DNA of 26,110 bases from CAZVQX01 sp964629735 (GTDB lineage: Bacteria; Bacillota_I; Bacilli_A; RF39; UBA660): the NCBI GenBank assembly GCA_964629735.1, contig CAZVQX010000010.1, positions 1 through 26,110 of the forward strand, given 5' to 3'. The position numbers were made by a program, and so were the translations under genes. Within the stretch, counting starts at the first letter, position 1, and every line of letters starts with the position of its first letter. Of this stretch, positions 1 to 7,242 are shown one piece after another. The notes beneath the pieces were generated by a model. It was not told the origin of the DNA. It searched no databases and worked only from the letters and a program-made list of their open reading frames with translations.

Positions 1-8
1 CCCCCTGA

Positions 9-35
9 AGACGCCTTTCGGCGTCTCTTTTTTTA
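9..35 (+). terminator. Rho-independent terminator of an upstream off-window gene
   Basis: A perfect 7-bp GC-rich stem (AGACGCC / GGCGTCT, arms 9-15 and 20-26) with a TTTC loop is followed by a run of T. It must end a transcription unit whose coding part lies before the window. Confidence 0.9.
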
Positions 36-434
36 TTTAAAAGTATTTGCGATAATTATTAATCACTAATTTTCCCACCAAAAACTGATAAATTATTAAA
101 AAATAAAATAAATGTTTGTACTCTTTTTAATATTTTAATAGATAATATTTCAAGCTATCTAATTAGATGTAAAATAACCTTTTTCATGTTATAATTATAT
201 TTAAATAAATATGTGATGTGTAATAAATATCCAAAAGAATTATTATATTAACATATACTGGAGGATATAATATTAATTATTTTACTAAGGACTTACAAAA
301 AGGTAATACAAAACAACAAATGATAATAATGGTTAAATCAATGTTTTCAATAAAATAATTGACCATAAATAATAAAAAAATCAGCATATATAAAAGAAAT
401 TAAGAATTTTAAAAAAACAGGAGGAAAAAAACAA
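36..434. other. Gene-poor intergenic region, about 400 bp
   Basis: No ORF with a normal start and ribosome binding site is visible on either strand. It holds an extended -10 box (187-195) and a GGAGG (260-264) followed after 7 nt by a 28-codon open frame that begins with ATT (272-358) instead of ATG. The last stretch carries the AGGAGG (419-424) that serves the gene at 435. The rest is AT-rich and featureless to my eye. Confidence 0.6.
187..195 (+). promoter_or_regulatory. Extended -10 promoter candidate TGTTATAAT
   Basis: A consensus TATAAT is preceded by TG at the extended -10 position, with no good -35. It would start RNA near 202. It is the best promoter candidate for the gene at 435, giving a leader of about 230 nt that contains the small frame at 272-358. 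Confidence 0.5.
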
Positions 435-1145
435 ATGAAAAACAAGAAATTTATTATAGTTATTATTTCTATATTAATATTTGTTTCATGGAGTGTGAGC
501 TTATATTTTATATTTAATAGTAAATTTATGAAAAACAATAATGTTAAACAACAAGAGTTACCAAAACCTGAAATCACAGAAGGAGTTCGGGGAGTTATTT
601 TTGGAATTGATAAAAATATAAATGAATCAACTATTGATAATTTTTTAAATCGTGATGATAGTGTATATCGTGATATGAGAATGTTAGTTGATGAAGGTGA
701 TTATGAAAGTATTGGTGGCGATTCATATTTATCTGGTATTATTAAAGGATTTGAAGCTGTTCCATTCCCGCTTTTAGTTAATGTAACTGGATTACCAGAA
801 GAAGTTGGTAATACTTATCAAGGAACAACCTTGTTTACTTTAACTGATGAAGGCAAATATATTGCTAATTATGAAGAATCAATGGAATTTTTAGAATACT
901 ATTTTCCAAAAGATAAATATATCTTTTTAATGTGTGGTGGTGGTGGATATGCCGGTATGATGAAATCTATGTTAATTGAGCTTGGTTGGGATAAGGATAA
1001 AATATATAATGTTGGTGGATATTGGTATTATAATGGTAATAATAATATAATAGTTAAAAATGTTTCTAATAGCGAAATTACCTATGATTTTTGGAAAGTA
1101 ACTTATCATGATATTGATTTTGATAGATTTCATATGGTGAGATAA
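435..1145 (+). CDS. Membrane-anchored rhodanese-like protein
   Basis: 236 aa. Residues 6-27 are a single hydrophobic segment after a basic MKNKK start, so the body should sit outside the membrane; there is no lipobox cysteine. The C-terminal half looks like a rhodanese domain. A predicted beta strand (YIFLMC) ends in the only cysteine, Cys167, followed by the glycine-rich loop GGGGYAGMM and a helix, and then a YNVGGYW strand, where rhodaneses usually have their LxGG segment. The N-terminal part (about 50-160) is less typical. In this family the loop cysteine carries a persulfide for sulfur transfer, or only binds ligand in inactive versions. A strong AGGAGG precedes the ATG. It overlaps the thioredoxin-fold gene by 1 nt (TAATG), so the two are translationally coupled. 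The fold is inferred from motif and layout; the substrate is unknown. Confidence 0.7.
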   Translation: MKNKKFIIVIISILIFVSWSVSLYFIFNSKFMKNNNVKQQELPKPEITEGVRGVIFGIDKNINESTIDNFLNRDDSVYRDMRMLVDEGDYESIGGDSYLSGIIKGFEAVPFPLLVNVTGLPEEVGNTYQGTTLFTLTDEGKYIANYEESMEFLEYYFPKDKYIFLMCGGGGYAGMMKSMLIELGWDKDKIYNVGGYWYYNGNNNIIVKNVSNSEITYDFWKVTYHDIDFDRFHMVR

Positions 1146-1600
1146 TGCGAAAAAAAATATTAATATTATTTTTTAGTATATTGTTAATATTAATATTATT
1201 ATCAATGTCTCCAAGAGAAAAAACATTTTATTTAAACGATGAATATTATGGACATAGTTCTTTAATCGAAATAGATAGTGATGCCCTTAAAACTTTAGAA
1301 GAAGATAAAAGATCATTTGCGGTTTTTGTATATCAACCATATTGTACTACCTCTTATGATTTTAATAATCATGTAACCAAATTTTTAGATACTTATCAAA
1401 TGACTTTTCATAAAATATTATTTTCAAATATTAAAGATACTAGCATAGCTAACTATGTTAAGTATTGTCCATCAGTAGTTATTTACCAAAATGGACAGGT
1501 TGTTGCTTATTTAGATGCTAGTTCAAATAAAGACATGGTTTATTATGAGTCTGTTAAAGGATTAAAAAAATGGTTTACAACATATGTTTTATTAAAATAA
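1145..1600 (+). CDS. Membrane-anchored thioredoxin-fold protein with a CTTS active site
   Basis: 151 aa. Residues 4-20 form an N-terminal membrane anchor. The remainder has thioredoxin order: a strand (FAVFVYQPYC), the active-site position C67-T-T-S70 in place of CxxC, and YCPSVVIYQNG, where Pro109 matches the cis-proline. A second cysteine (Cys108) sits directly before that proline. With CxxS it cannot form the usual dithiol, so a monothiol, isomerase-like or persulfide-handling role is more likely than a standard reductase. The ATG overlaps the stop of the rhodanese-like gene, which suggests the two exported proteins act together. A weak hairpin terminator follows. The fold is fairly clear; the function is inference. 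Confidence 0.65.
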   Translation: MRKKILILFFSILLILILLSMSPREKTFYLNDEYYGHSSLIEIDSDALKTLEEDKRSFAVFVYQPYCTTSYDFNNHVTKFLDTYQMTFHKILFSNIKDTSIANYVKYCPSVVIYQNGQVVAYLDASSNKDMVYYESVKGLKKWFTTYVLLK

Positions 1601-1629
1601 TTATTATTTTGTCCTTATAATGACTTTTG

Positions 1630-1657
1630 AAGAAGAACTGAAAAATGTTCTTTTTTT
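1630..1657 (+). terminator. Terminator after the rhodanese/thioredoxin pair
   Basis: AAGAAC / GTTCTT (1633-1638 and 1647-1652) with an 8-nt loop runs into seven T. The stem is AT-rich and therefore modest. Confidence 0.6.
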
Positions 1658-1737
1658 AATATTTAAAAGTTTATTTTTGTTTAAGATAAAAGTTTATTAT
1701 AATGAAAAGAAAAATAAAAAAAGTTATTATTAAATTA

Positions 1738-1746
1738 TGATATAAT
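1738..1746 (+). promoter_or_regulatory. Extended -10 promoter TGATATAAT
   Basis: A perfect TATAAT with an upstream TG lies 43 nt before the ATG at 1790. No clear -35 is visible. Confidence 0.55.
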
Positions 1747-1789
1747 TATATTAGTAGTTAAATTCAATATTTGAGTGAGATGGTTTATT

Positions 1790-2434
1790 ATGAAAAATAA
1801 GAAAAATATTGTTATTATGTTAGTTGTTATAATATTTATCACTTATATATTATATTTTTTAAATATAATTCCACATAAAAAATATACAAATAAAGATTTT
1901 AATATAGATACATACATAAGTAGTGTGGATAATGATAATGATGGTATTGATGATCAAACTGATATTTTAAAAAGTACAAGAGAATATATTGCAAGTAAAC
2001 CCAAATATAAGAGCAAGTATTATGCTACTGGATACCCAGATGATGAATATGGTGTATGTACTGATGTAGTAGCATTCGCCCTTTTAAATGCCGGCTATGA
2101 TTTAATGAATTTAGTTGATGAAGATATAAAAAATAATCGAAATGATTATGATGTTGATATTGTTGATAAAAAGATTGATTTTAGGAGGACTCAAAATTTA
2201 AACATATATTTTCGACATGCCGCGATATCTTTAACAACAAATATAAATAATATTGAACAATGGCAGGGTGGGGATATCGTAGTTTTTAAAGGTCACATAG
2301 CAATTGTTTCGGATAAGAGAAATAAAAGAGGAATTCCATTTATTATTCATCACGAACACCCATATCAATTTAGATATGAAGAAGATATATTAGAACAACG
2401 TAATGATATAATTGGCCATTATCGATTGAGTTAA
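1790..2434 (+). CDS. Membrane-anchored DUF1287 (NlpC/P60-like fold) protein
   Basis: 214 aa from the ATG at 1790, which begins MKNKKN and has GAGATGG upstream; an in-frame GTG at 1775 adds five residues and lacks its own ribosome site. Residues 7-27 are the membrane anchor. The body carries DUF1287 hallmarks: YGVCTDVVAFAL with Cys90, IDFRRTQNL (129-137) and GGDIVVFKGHIAIVSD with His169. Together these resemble the Cys/His catalytic pair of NlpC/P60-type amidases. A short acidic loop (DNDNDGIDDQTDIL, 47-60) between anchor and domain resembles a calcium-binding thrombospondin-3 or dockerin-like loop. The protein probably acts on cell-wall or surface material, but DUF1287 has no firm substrate. 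It has its own promoter. Confidence 0.75.
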   Translation: MKNKKNIVIMLVVIIFITYILYFLNIIPHKKYTNKDFNIDTYISSVDNDNDGIDDQTDILKSTREYIASKPKYKSKYYATGYPDDEYGVCTDVVAFALLNAGYDLMNLVDEDIKNNRNDYDVDIVDKKIDFRRTQNLNIYFRHAAISLTTNINNIEQWQGGDIVVFKGHIAIVSDKRNKRGIPFIIHHEHPYQFRYEEDILEQRNDIIGHYRLS

Positions 2435-2443
2435 ATATATATA

Positions 2444-2452
2444 TGATATAAT
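2444..2452 (+). promoter_or_regulatory. Extended -10 promoter TGATATAAT
   Basis: This is an exact copy of the box at 1738-1746, placed 10 nt after the DUF1287 stop and 30 nt before the next ATG. Confidence 0.5.
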
Positions 2453-2482
2453 TTTATCATTAAAAAAATTGAGGTGTTATTT

Positions 2483-3538
2483 ATGATAGAAACTAAAAAA
2501 ACAAAATCTTATGCTACTAAAATTAATTGGATAAAACAATTTTTTAAAAAAAATGATTTATTTCTTGAAATAAATTTAGAAAATTATGAGTCGTATCATA
2601 TTTATATAAGAATAGATTATATTAAAAAGTCAAAATCATATAAATTAAGTTGGTTTGATTTAGATTTAATTGAATCTAATAATATTAATAAGTTTATAAG
2701 TAGTCAATATCTTAGTAATGAGACTATTGAATATTTAAAAACAATTTTTGAAAAAATTGACGCTACTAAAACAGATTTTTTTGATAAATTGACTTTGGAA
2801 GGAAAAGTTTCAATTTATGCTAATACTCAAACTAAAAACACCAATGACTTTAGTGCTACCTTTTATAAATTTATTCCCAAGTCACTTGCTCAATTATCAG
2901 AAGTTTTCATAACCATTTTTAATAACCTTCCTAGAAAACTCGAAAACTTTTTATTTGAATTACATGCCGAACTTACCGATTCTAAAATGAAATATGAATA
3001 TAAAAATAAATTTAATTTTGATTTATTTAATGATGATCTTGAAAAAATATTTAATTATTCAATTGCCGCTAGAGGTAAAGATTATTATGAAAATGATATG
3101 ATTCAATTTTTAGAAAAAATTGATGATAGATATTTTGCAATAGTAGAAGGTAGCGAAAAATATTTAGTAATAATTAAATATGATGAAGAAAATAAAGAAG
3201 TACAATTTTACTGTTCATGCCCTTGTGAATTTTATTGTAAACATATTTATGCTGTAATATTAAGTATAAGAAATAATGAATTTAACAGATTTTATAAAGT
3301 TATTTATAAAAATCCCAAAAAATCGTTAATAGAAATATTCATCGATTTCGACTATTATTTATGCTTGGGAACTGTTGAAGAAAATTTAGAAATTGTTAAT
3401 AATTATGGTAAGGTCGAATTAGTCCCTATATTTGATATAAATGGTAAAAATAATTGGACCGTATTAGAAGATACAGAAGATCAAAAACTAGCTAGGGAAA
3501 TTCAAAATGTAGTAAGAGGTAATTCTAAATATTATTGA
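2483..3538 (+). CDS. SWIM zinc-finger protein
   Basis: 351 aa, soluble and lysine/aspartate-rich. The start is the ATG at 2483, with GAGGTG at 2471-2476; the in-frame GTG at 2474 lies inside that ribosome site. A SWIM zinc finger stands at 244-254: C244-x-C246-x-C248 then C252-K-H254, fitting CxCx(n)CxH, preceded by predicted beta strands. SWIM domains bind DNA or protein in bacterial helicase-associated and other proteins. Here no helicase domain is attached and the first 190 residues match nothing I recognise. The methyltransferase gene follows after 8 nt, with its ribosome site overlapping this stop, so the two form an operon. The biological role is unknown. Confidence 0.8.
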   Translation: MIETKKTKSYATKINWIKQFFKKNDLFLEINLENYESYHIYIRIDYIKKSKSYKLSWFDLDLIESNNINKFISSQYLSNETIEYLKTIFEKIDATKTDFFDKLTLEGKVSIYANTQTKNTNDFSATFYKFIPKSLAQLSEVFITIFNNLPRKLENFLFELHAELTDSKMKYEYKNKFNFDLFNDDLEKIFNYSIAARGKDYYENDMIQFLEKIDDRYFAIVEGSEKYLVIIKYDEENKEVQFYCSCPCEFYCKHIYAVILSIRNNEFNRFYKVIYKNPKKSLIEIFIDFDYYLCLGTVEENLEIVNNYGKVELVPIFDINGKNNWTVLEDTEDQKLAREIQNVVRGNSKYY

Positions 3539-3546
3539 GGTGAATT

Positions 3547-4167
3547 ATGATTGATGAAAAAGATTATTGGGATAAATCACATCTTCAATTTTTTGATGGT
3601 AAAGTAAAATATGATAATTGGTTAGGTAATTATTTAACTATTATTTTAAATTCTAAAAAAAAAGTAATGGATTTAGGTTGTGGTACCGGTAATAATTCAC
3701 TATATTTATTAGAAAAAGGTAAAAATGTAATTGCTTGTGATTTTTCAAGTGAGGCCCTTAAAATAGTTGAAGAAAAGTTAAAAAAAGTAAAAACTGTTAA
3801 CTTTGATATAAATAACAAATTTCCTTTTAAAAATAACTCTTTTGATTTAATAATCGCTGATTTGTGTTTGCACTATTTCAGCGAAGAAGATACTAAAAAG
3901 ATATTATTAGAAATTAATCGGGTTTTAAGTAAAGGTGGTTATTTATTACTTAGGGTTAATTCCATAAACGATTTTAATTCAATACAAGGTATAGAGATTG
4001 ATAAGCACTATTATATTGTTGATGGTATTAAAAAGAGATTTTTTAATAAAGATGATTTAATATTCTTTTTTAAAGATTGGAAAATTATTGATATGGTTGA
4101 AGAGAACATGACAAGATACAGTAAAGATAAAATTGTTTGGAGAATGGCATTAAAAAAGACTGATTAA
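3547..4167 (+). CDS. Class I SAM-dependent methyltransferase
   Basis: 206 aa, normal length for a small Methyltransf_11/25 protein. Motif I is VMDLGCGTGNN (40-50), the acidic end of strand beta2 is ACDFS (63-67), and the motif IV region is DLIIADLCLHYF. It is followed by a helix and RVLSKGGYLLL, the usual post-IV strand. The substrate is not shown by the sequence. The length and the HYF element recall TehB-like and small-molecule methyltransferases. Translation starts at TGAGGTGAATTATG just after the SWIM gene stop, so the pair is co-transcribed. The last codons (KKTD, stop) form the left arm of a terminator shared with the convergent TspO gene. Confidence 0.85.
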   Translation: MIDEKDYWDKSHLQFFDGKVKYDNWLGNYLTIILNSKKKVMDLGCGTGNNSLYLLEKGKNVIACDFSSEALKIVEEKLKKVKTVNFDINNKFPFKNNSFDLIIADLCLHYFSEEDTKKILLEINRVLSKGGYLLLRVNSINDFNSIQGIEIDKHYYIVDGIKKRFFNKDDLIFFFKDWKIIDMVEENMTRYSKDKIVWRMALKKTD

Positions 4168-4180
4168 TTCAGTTTTTTTA
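4152..4180. terminator. Bidirectional terminator between methyltransferase and tspO
   Basis: A-run, ACTGA, TTAAT loop, TCAGT, T-run (4152-4179) gives a hairpin with an A tract on one side and a T tract on the other, so it works on both strands. It includes the stop codons of both convergent genes. Confidence 0.85.
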
Positions 4181-4636
4181 GTTTAATAAAAATATAGCTA
4201 AATTTAGAACAGTTGCAAATATAATCCATATTAAATAGGGAAATTGTAAGTAAGCTGCTAATTTACTAATTTTATAAAATTGATAAATCATAATAATTAC
4301 TAAAATAATTAAAAATAAGATCCAAATAAATGCTAAAAATCTTAGCTTGAATATAAAAAATAAAACACTCCAAAATAAATTAATTATAAGTTGTATCAAA
4401 TAAATTGTTAAATCTTTAATATTTTTGGTTTGATTATAAATTATATAAGCACTTACTCCCATTAAAATATATAAAATAGTCCATATAATAGGAAAAAGAA
4501 TACCGGGTGGTGCAAAAAATGGTTTTATCAAATTGTTATAATCATTATAATCTTTAATAATTAATCCTATTATCAAACTTAAAAAAACAGGAATCAATAT
4601 TGAAATTAATAACTTTTTATAATTAATTTTTTTCAT
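4178..4636 (-). CDS. tspO: TspO/MBR family membrane protein
   Basis: 152 aa and five predicted transmembrane helices, the family's size and topology. Signature segments are FAPPGILFPIIWTILY (41-56), NLFWSVLFF (86-94) and PYLIWIIFATVLN (133-145), matching the conserved Pro-Pro, Trp-Thr-x-Leu-Tyr, Asn-x-x-Trp-Ser and Pro-Tyr-x-x-Trp positions of TspO. The family binds porphyrins and other hydrophobic ligands; in anaerobic Firmicutes its role is poorly defined. AGGTGAT stands 5 nt before the start. It is convergent with the methyltransferase and divergent from the small membrane-protein gene at 4728. Confidence 0.88.
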   Translation of the reverse strand: MKKINYKKLLISILIPVFLSLIIGLIIKDYNDYNNLIKPFFAPPGILFPIIWTILYILMGVSAYIIYNQTKNIKDLTIYLIQLIINLFWSVLFFIFKLRFLAFIWILFLIILVIIMIYQFYKISKLAAYLQFPYLIWIIFATVLNLAIFLLN

Positions 4637-4652
4637 ATAATCACCTGTTACT

Positions 4653-4658
4653 ATTATA
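4653..4658 (-). promoter_or_regulatory. Possible -10 box for tspO
   Basis: TATAAT on the minus strand, 16 nt before the tspO start codon. There is no clear -35 and the region is AT-rich, so this is tentative. Confidence 0.3.
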
Positions 4659-4700
4659 TATTTTTCAAAAATTAATATTCTAATAAAATGATTTTATTTA

Positions 4701-4709
4701 TGATATAAT
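4701..4709 (+). promoter_or_regulatory. Extended -10 promoter TGATATAAT
   Basis: The third exact copy of this nonamer lies 18 nt before the ATG at 4728. It should drive the small membrane protein and the YibE/F pair. Confidence 0.55.
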
Positions 4710-4727
4710 TAAATAGGTGATTGATAG

Positions 4728-4892
4728 ATGAATAAAAAAAATAATAATAATTATAGCATATATACAGTAGGATCATTAATTATTGGGCTTATATTACTTA
4801 TATTTATAGGTTATTTAATTTCCAATTTTGTTTCCAAAATAACAACAAAATTGATATACGATGATACATTTGTTCAATTTATTATTAAGTAA
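4728..4892 (+). CDS. Small single-pass membrane protein, 54 aa
   Basis: An ATG follows AGGTGATTGATAG, with a promoter directly upstream. The product starts MNKKNNNNYSIYTVGS, has one hydrophobic segment at about 14-34 (rich in I, L and G) and ends with a short polar tail. It sits 23 nt before the YibE/F pair and probably belongs to that operon. I do not recognise a family. Support comes from promoter, ribosome site, membrane segment and operon position. Confidence 0.6.
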   Translation: MNKKNNNNYSIYTVGSLIIGLILLIFIGYLISNFVSKITTKLIYDDTFVQFIIK

Positions 4893-4915
4893 TTACTATA
4901 TAAAGGAGTAATAAA

Positions 4916-5980
4916 ATGAAATGTACTAATAAAATTATTATATTATTAGTTTATATAATTATTTCTGTTTTCATACTAATATTTGTAAATAATAATAGTT
5001 TTTTATATAAAGATACCATTATGAAAATTACTAATATAAAGGTCATCGAAATTGATGTTTACTATAATCCTTTAGGTATAAAAGAAAAACATTATAATGA
5101 TTTAATTACTGGTATTATCTTAAATGGTCCTCAAAAAGGTGAGACCGTTTCTATTGAATATGAAAGAACCTCATCTTCAGTTGTAACTGAAAAATATCTT
5201 ATTAATAATAAAGTTTTTATTAAAGACAATACAATTGAAGGGTTTAAACGTGATACTTTTGTTATCGGAATAATATTAGTATTTATTGGGGTTATAATTA
5301 TAGTTGGAAAAGTTAAAGGATTTTTAACAATAATTACAATAATAATTAATTTTATAATTTTTAATTTTATTCTTAACCATTTTTATAAAAAGTTTTTGAT
5401 TTTGGGCACCATTGTTACAATAATATTATCGACAATTATTACATTAATAATAACAAATGGTTATAATAAAAAATCTATATCGAGTATTATATCAACTATT
5501 ATATCAATTAGTATTATTGGAATGTTAATATTAATAATAAAAATATTTGGTTTATTCGAAATAAATTATAATGGAATGAGTTTTTTAACAATTTCCCCAG
5601 AAGAAATCTTTATCGCTGAATTATTAATAGGTGGTTTAGGTGCTATTATGGATGTTTCAATTACAATGTCCTCTTCTTTTTATGAATTAATTGTTAAAAA
5701 CGATAATATCACACAACAAAATTTAGTTAAATCGGGGTATGAGATAGGTAAAGATATTATGAGTACAATGATTAATGTATTGTTTTTCACCTATCTTAGT
5801 AGTGGTTTACCTTTGTTTGTATTAGCGATTAGAAATGGAGTTGCATTGCATAATTATGTTGCTAGTAATTATACCTTAGAATTAATTAGATTTTTAATTG
5901 GTGGATTAGGTATTATTATTGCTATTCCTATATCCATATATGTTTCATCTTATATATATAAGGAGGTAAACAATGGTTAA
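4916..5980 (+). CDS. YibE/F family membrane protein (longer paralogue)
   Basis: 354 aa. A hydrophobic segment at about 6-26 is followed by a mainly polar extracytoplasmic region (about 28-110) with basic and acidic residues, then about seven transmembrane helices. The family core is the segment GGLGAIMDVSITMSSSFYE with GKDIMSTMINVLFFTYL after it. YibE/F proteins are polytopic membrane proteins of unknown function, common in Firmicutes, usually encoded as two adjacent genes. AAAGGAG gives a good start. The last 8 nt overlap the next gene, whose ribosome site (AAGGAGG) lies inside this coding sequence, indicating coupled translation and probably a complex. Confidence 0.85.
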   Translation: MKCTNKIIILLVYIIISVFILIFVNNNSFLYKDTIMKITNIKVIEIDVYYNPLGIKEKHYNDLITGIILNGPQKGETVSIEYERTSSSVVTEKYLINNKVFIKDNTIEGFKRDTFVIGIILVFIGVIIIVGKVKGFLTIITIIINFIIFNFILNHFYKKFLILGTIVTIILSTIITLIITNGYNKKSISSIISTIISISIIGMLILIIKIFGLFEINYNGMSFLTISPEEIFIAELLIGGLGAIMDVSITMSSSFYELIVKNDNITQQNLVKSGYEIGKDIMSTMINVLFFTYLSSGLPLFVLAIRNGVALHNYVASNYTLELIRFLIGGLGIIIAIPISIYVSSYIYKEVNNG

Positions 5981-6728
5981 ATTATTATTTTGTTTATTTC
6001 TTATATTAATGTTAATTATCGGTAAAAAAAGAGGATTAAGAACTTTTATTGGACTAATATTTAATTTTCTAGTTTTAATGACTACTTTTTATTTAGTAGC
6101 ATTAGGTTTTAATCCAGTTATAGTGGCTCTTTTCGGTTGTTTAATCATAAGTAGGATTATACTATTTTATATTAATGGCCGAAGTATTAAAACTGAAATC
6201 GCATTTATTTCAGTTTGTATAGTATTGATTATTTTATCAATTATTATATTAACATTGTCTAACAAAGCTTTATTGGGTGGATTTGGATATGAAGAGTTTG
6301 AAGAAATAAATATGTTTTCTTATGATATAAATTTAAATATGAATAATGTTTTATCAGCAGTAATGTTAATTGGTTTAATTGGTGCAACTGTTGATACAGC
6401 TGTTGCGGTTACATCGTCTTTATATGAGGTATATGATAATAATCCAAATTTGCCGGTTAAAAGTTTATTTATATCCGGTATGAATGTAGGAAAAGATATT
6501 TTAGCAACAACAGCAAATACATTATTGTTTGCTTATTTAGGTGAGTTTGCAGCTTTAATTATTTGGTTTATAAGTATGAATAATAGTATAGGTTATATTA
6601 TTAATTCAAAAGTTTTTGCAGCTGAATTTATTAAAATTATGATTAGTGGATTAGGTTGTATAATAATTATACCTATCTCAGCCTTTTTGATGTCTAAGAA
6701 ACTTGATTATAATAGGTGTCAAAAATAG
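5973..6728 (+). CDS. YibE/F family membrane protein (shorter paralogue)
   Basis: 251 aa and about seven transmembrane segments. It lacks the extracytoplasmic N-terminal region of its neighbour but repeats the same core: LIGATVDTAVAVTSSLYE followed by GKDILATTANTLLFAYL. The shared G-A-x-x-D, S-S-x-Y-E and G-K-D-I pattern shows that the two genes are paralogues. The 8-nt overlap suggests a heteromeric membrane complex. Substrate and function are not known for the family. Confidence 0.83.
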   Translation: MVKLLFCLFLILMLIIGKKRGLRTFIGLIFNFLVLMTTFYLVALGFNPVIVALFGCLIISRIILFYINGRSIKTEIAFISVCIVLIILSIIILTLSNKALLGGFGYEEFEEINMFSYDINLNMNNVLSAVMLIGLIGATVDTAVAVTSSLYEVYDNNPNLPVKSLFISGMNVGKDILATTANTLLFAYLGEFAALIIWFISMNNSIGYIINSKVFAAEFIKIMISGLGCIIIIPISAFLMSKKLDYNRCQK

Positions 6729-6744
6729 AAAAAGGAGTAATAAA

Positions 6745-7158
6745 ATGAAACGTGCAATATATATAGGAATTAAACCTCAATATACAAAAAGAATTGTAAC
6801 AAGTGAGAAAAATTATGAGTTTAGAAATTATTATCCAAAGCAAGAAATAGATACTTTATATGTATATGAATCAAGTCCGACAAGTAGTTTAAAATACATT
6901 ATTAAATTAGGTGATATAATTGAATATCCAAATAAAATAAAAGAAGATGGATATGGTAATGTTGAATTTAATAATGGTTTATATAATTATAAATATGCTT
7001 ATCAGATTAAAGAAGTTTTTTTATTAGAAAAACCAATTACTTTAAAAGAATTAAGAGAAAAATATAATTTTACCGCTCCACAAGGATATGCATATGATAA
7101 TAAGTATCCTGAATTAACTAAATTATTGCAAACAGCATCAATTAAAAAAATAATATAG
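6745..7158 (+). CDS. ASCH/PUA-like domain protein
   Basis: 137 aa from the ATG at 6745, with AAAGGAG at 6731; upstream in-frame starts would overlap the YibE/F gene. The opening strand-loop-strand IGIKPQYTKRIVTSEKNYEF resembles the ASCH pattern (I-K-P near the N-terminus, then a helix ending in E-x-R; here EFR at 25-27). It is followed by LYVYESSP and KLGDIIE strands. ASCH/PUA-like domains bind RNA or modified nucleotides and are often linked to translation control. No helix-turn-helix is attached here. It probably shares a transcript with the YibE/F genes and ends at the terminator at 7183. The family call is moderately sure; the role is unknown. Confidence 0.6.
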   Translation: MKRAIYIGIKPQYTKRIVTSEKNYEFRNYYPKQEIDTLYVYESSPTSSLKYIIKLGDIIEYPNKIKEDGYGNVEFNNGLYNYKYAYQIKEVFLLEKPITLKELREKYNFTAPQGYAYDNKYPELTKLLQTASIKKII

Positions 7159-7182
7159 TTTTTAAAGTTAATATCTATTGTT

Positions 7183-7218
7183 AAAGGTCTTATTTGATGG
7201 ACAAAAGACCTTTTTTTT
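7183..7218 (+). terminator. Terminator after the YibE/F-ASCH unit
   Basis: AAAGGTCTT / AAGACCTTT (7183-7191 and 7205-7213), 9 bp with a 13-nt loop, followed by a T tract. Confidence 0.88.
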
Positions 7219-7226
7219 GTTAAAAT
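7218..7226 (+). promoter_or_regulatory. Extended -10 promoter TGTTAAAAT
   Basis: It begins at the last T of the preceding terminator and lies 16 nt before the start codon at 7243. The expected leader is about 10 nt and holds little besides AAGGTGAT. Confidence 0.5.
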
Positions 7227-7242
7227 ATATAAAGGTGATCAC

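Noticed and set aside
347..577. Minus-strand 76-codon ORF opposite the start of the rhodanese-like gene
   Set aside because: Hydrophobic, phenylalanine-rich antisense shadow of an AT-rich gene, without a ribosome site.
1620..1733. 37-codon ORF starting ATG ACT TTT GAA after the thioredoxin-fold gene
   Set aside because: No ribosome site, and its first part is the hairpin terminator; the rest is low-complexity AT sequence.
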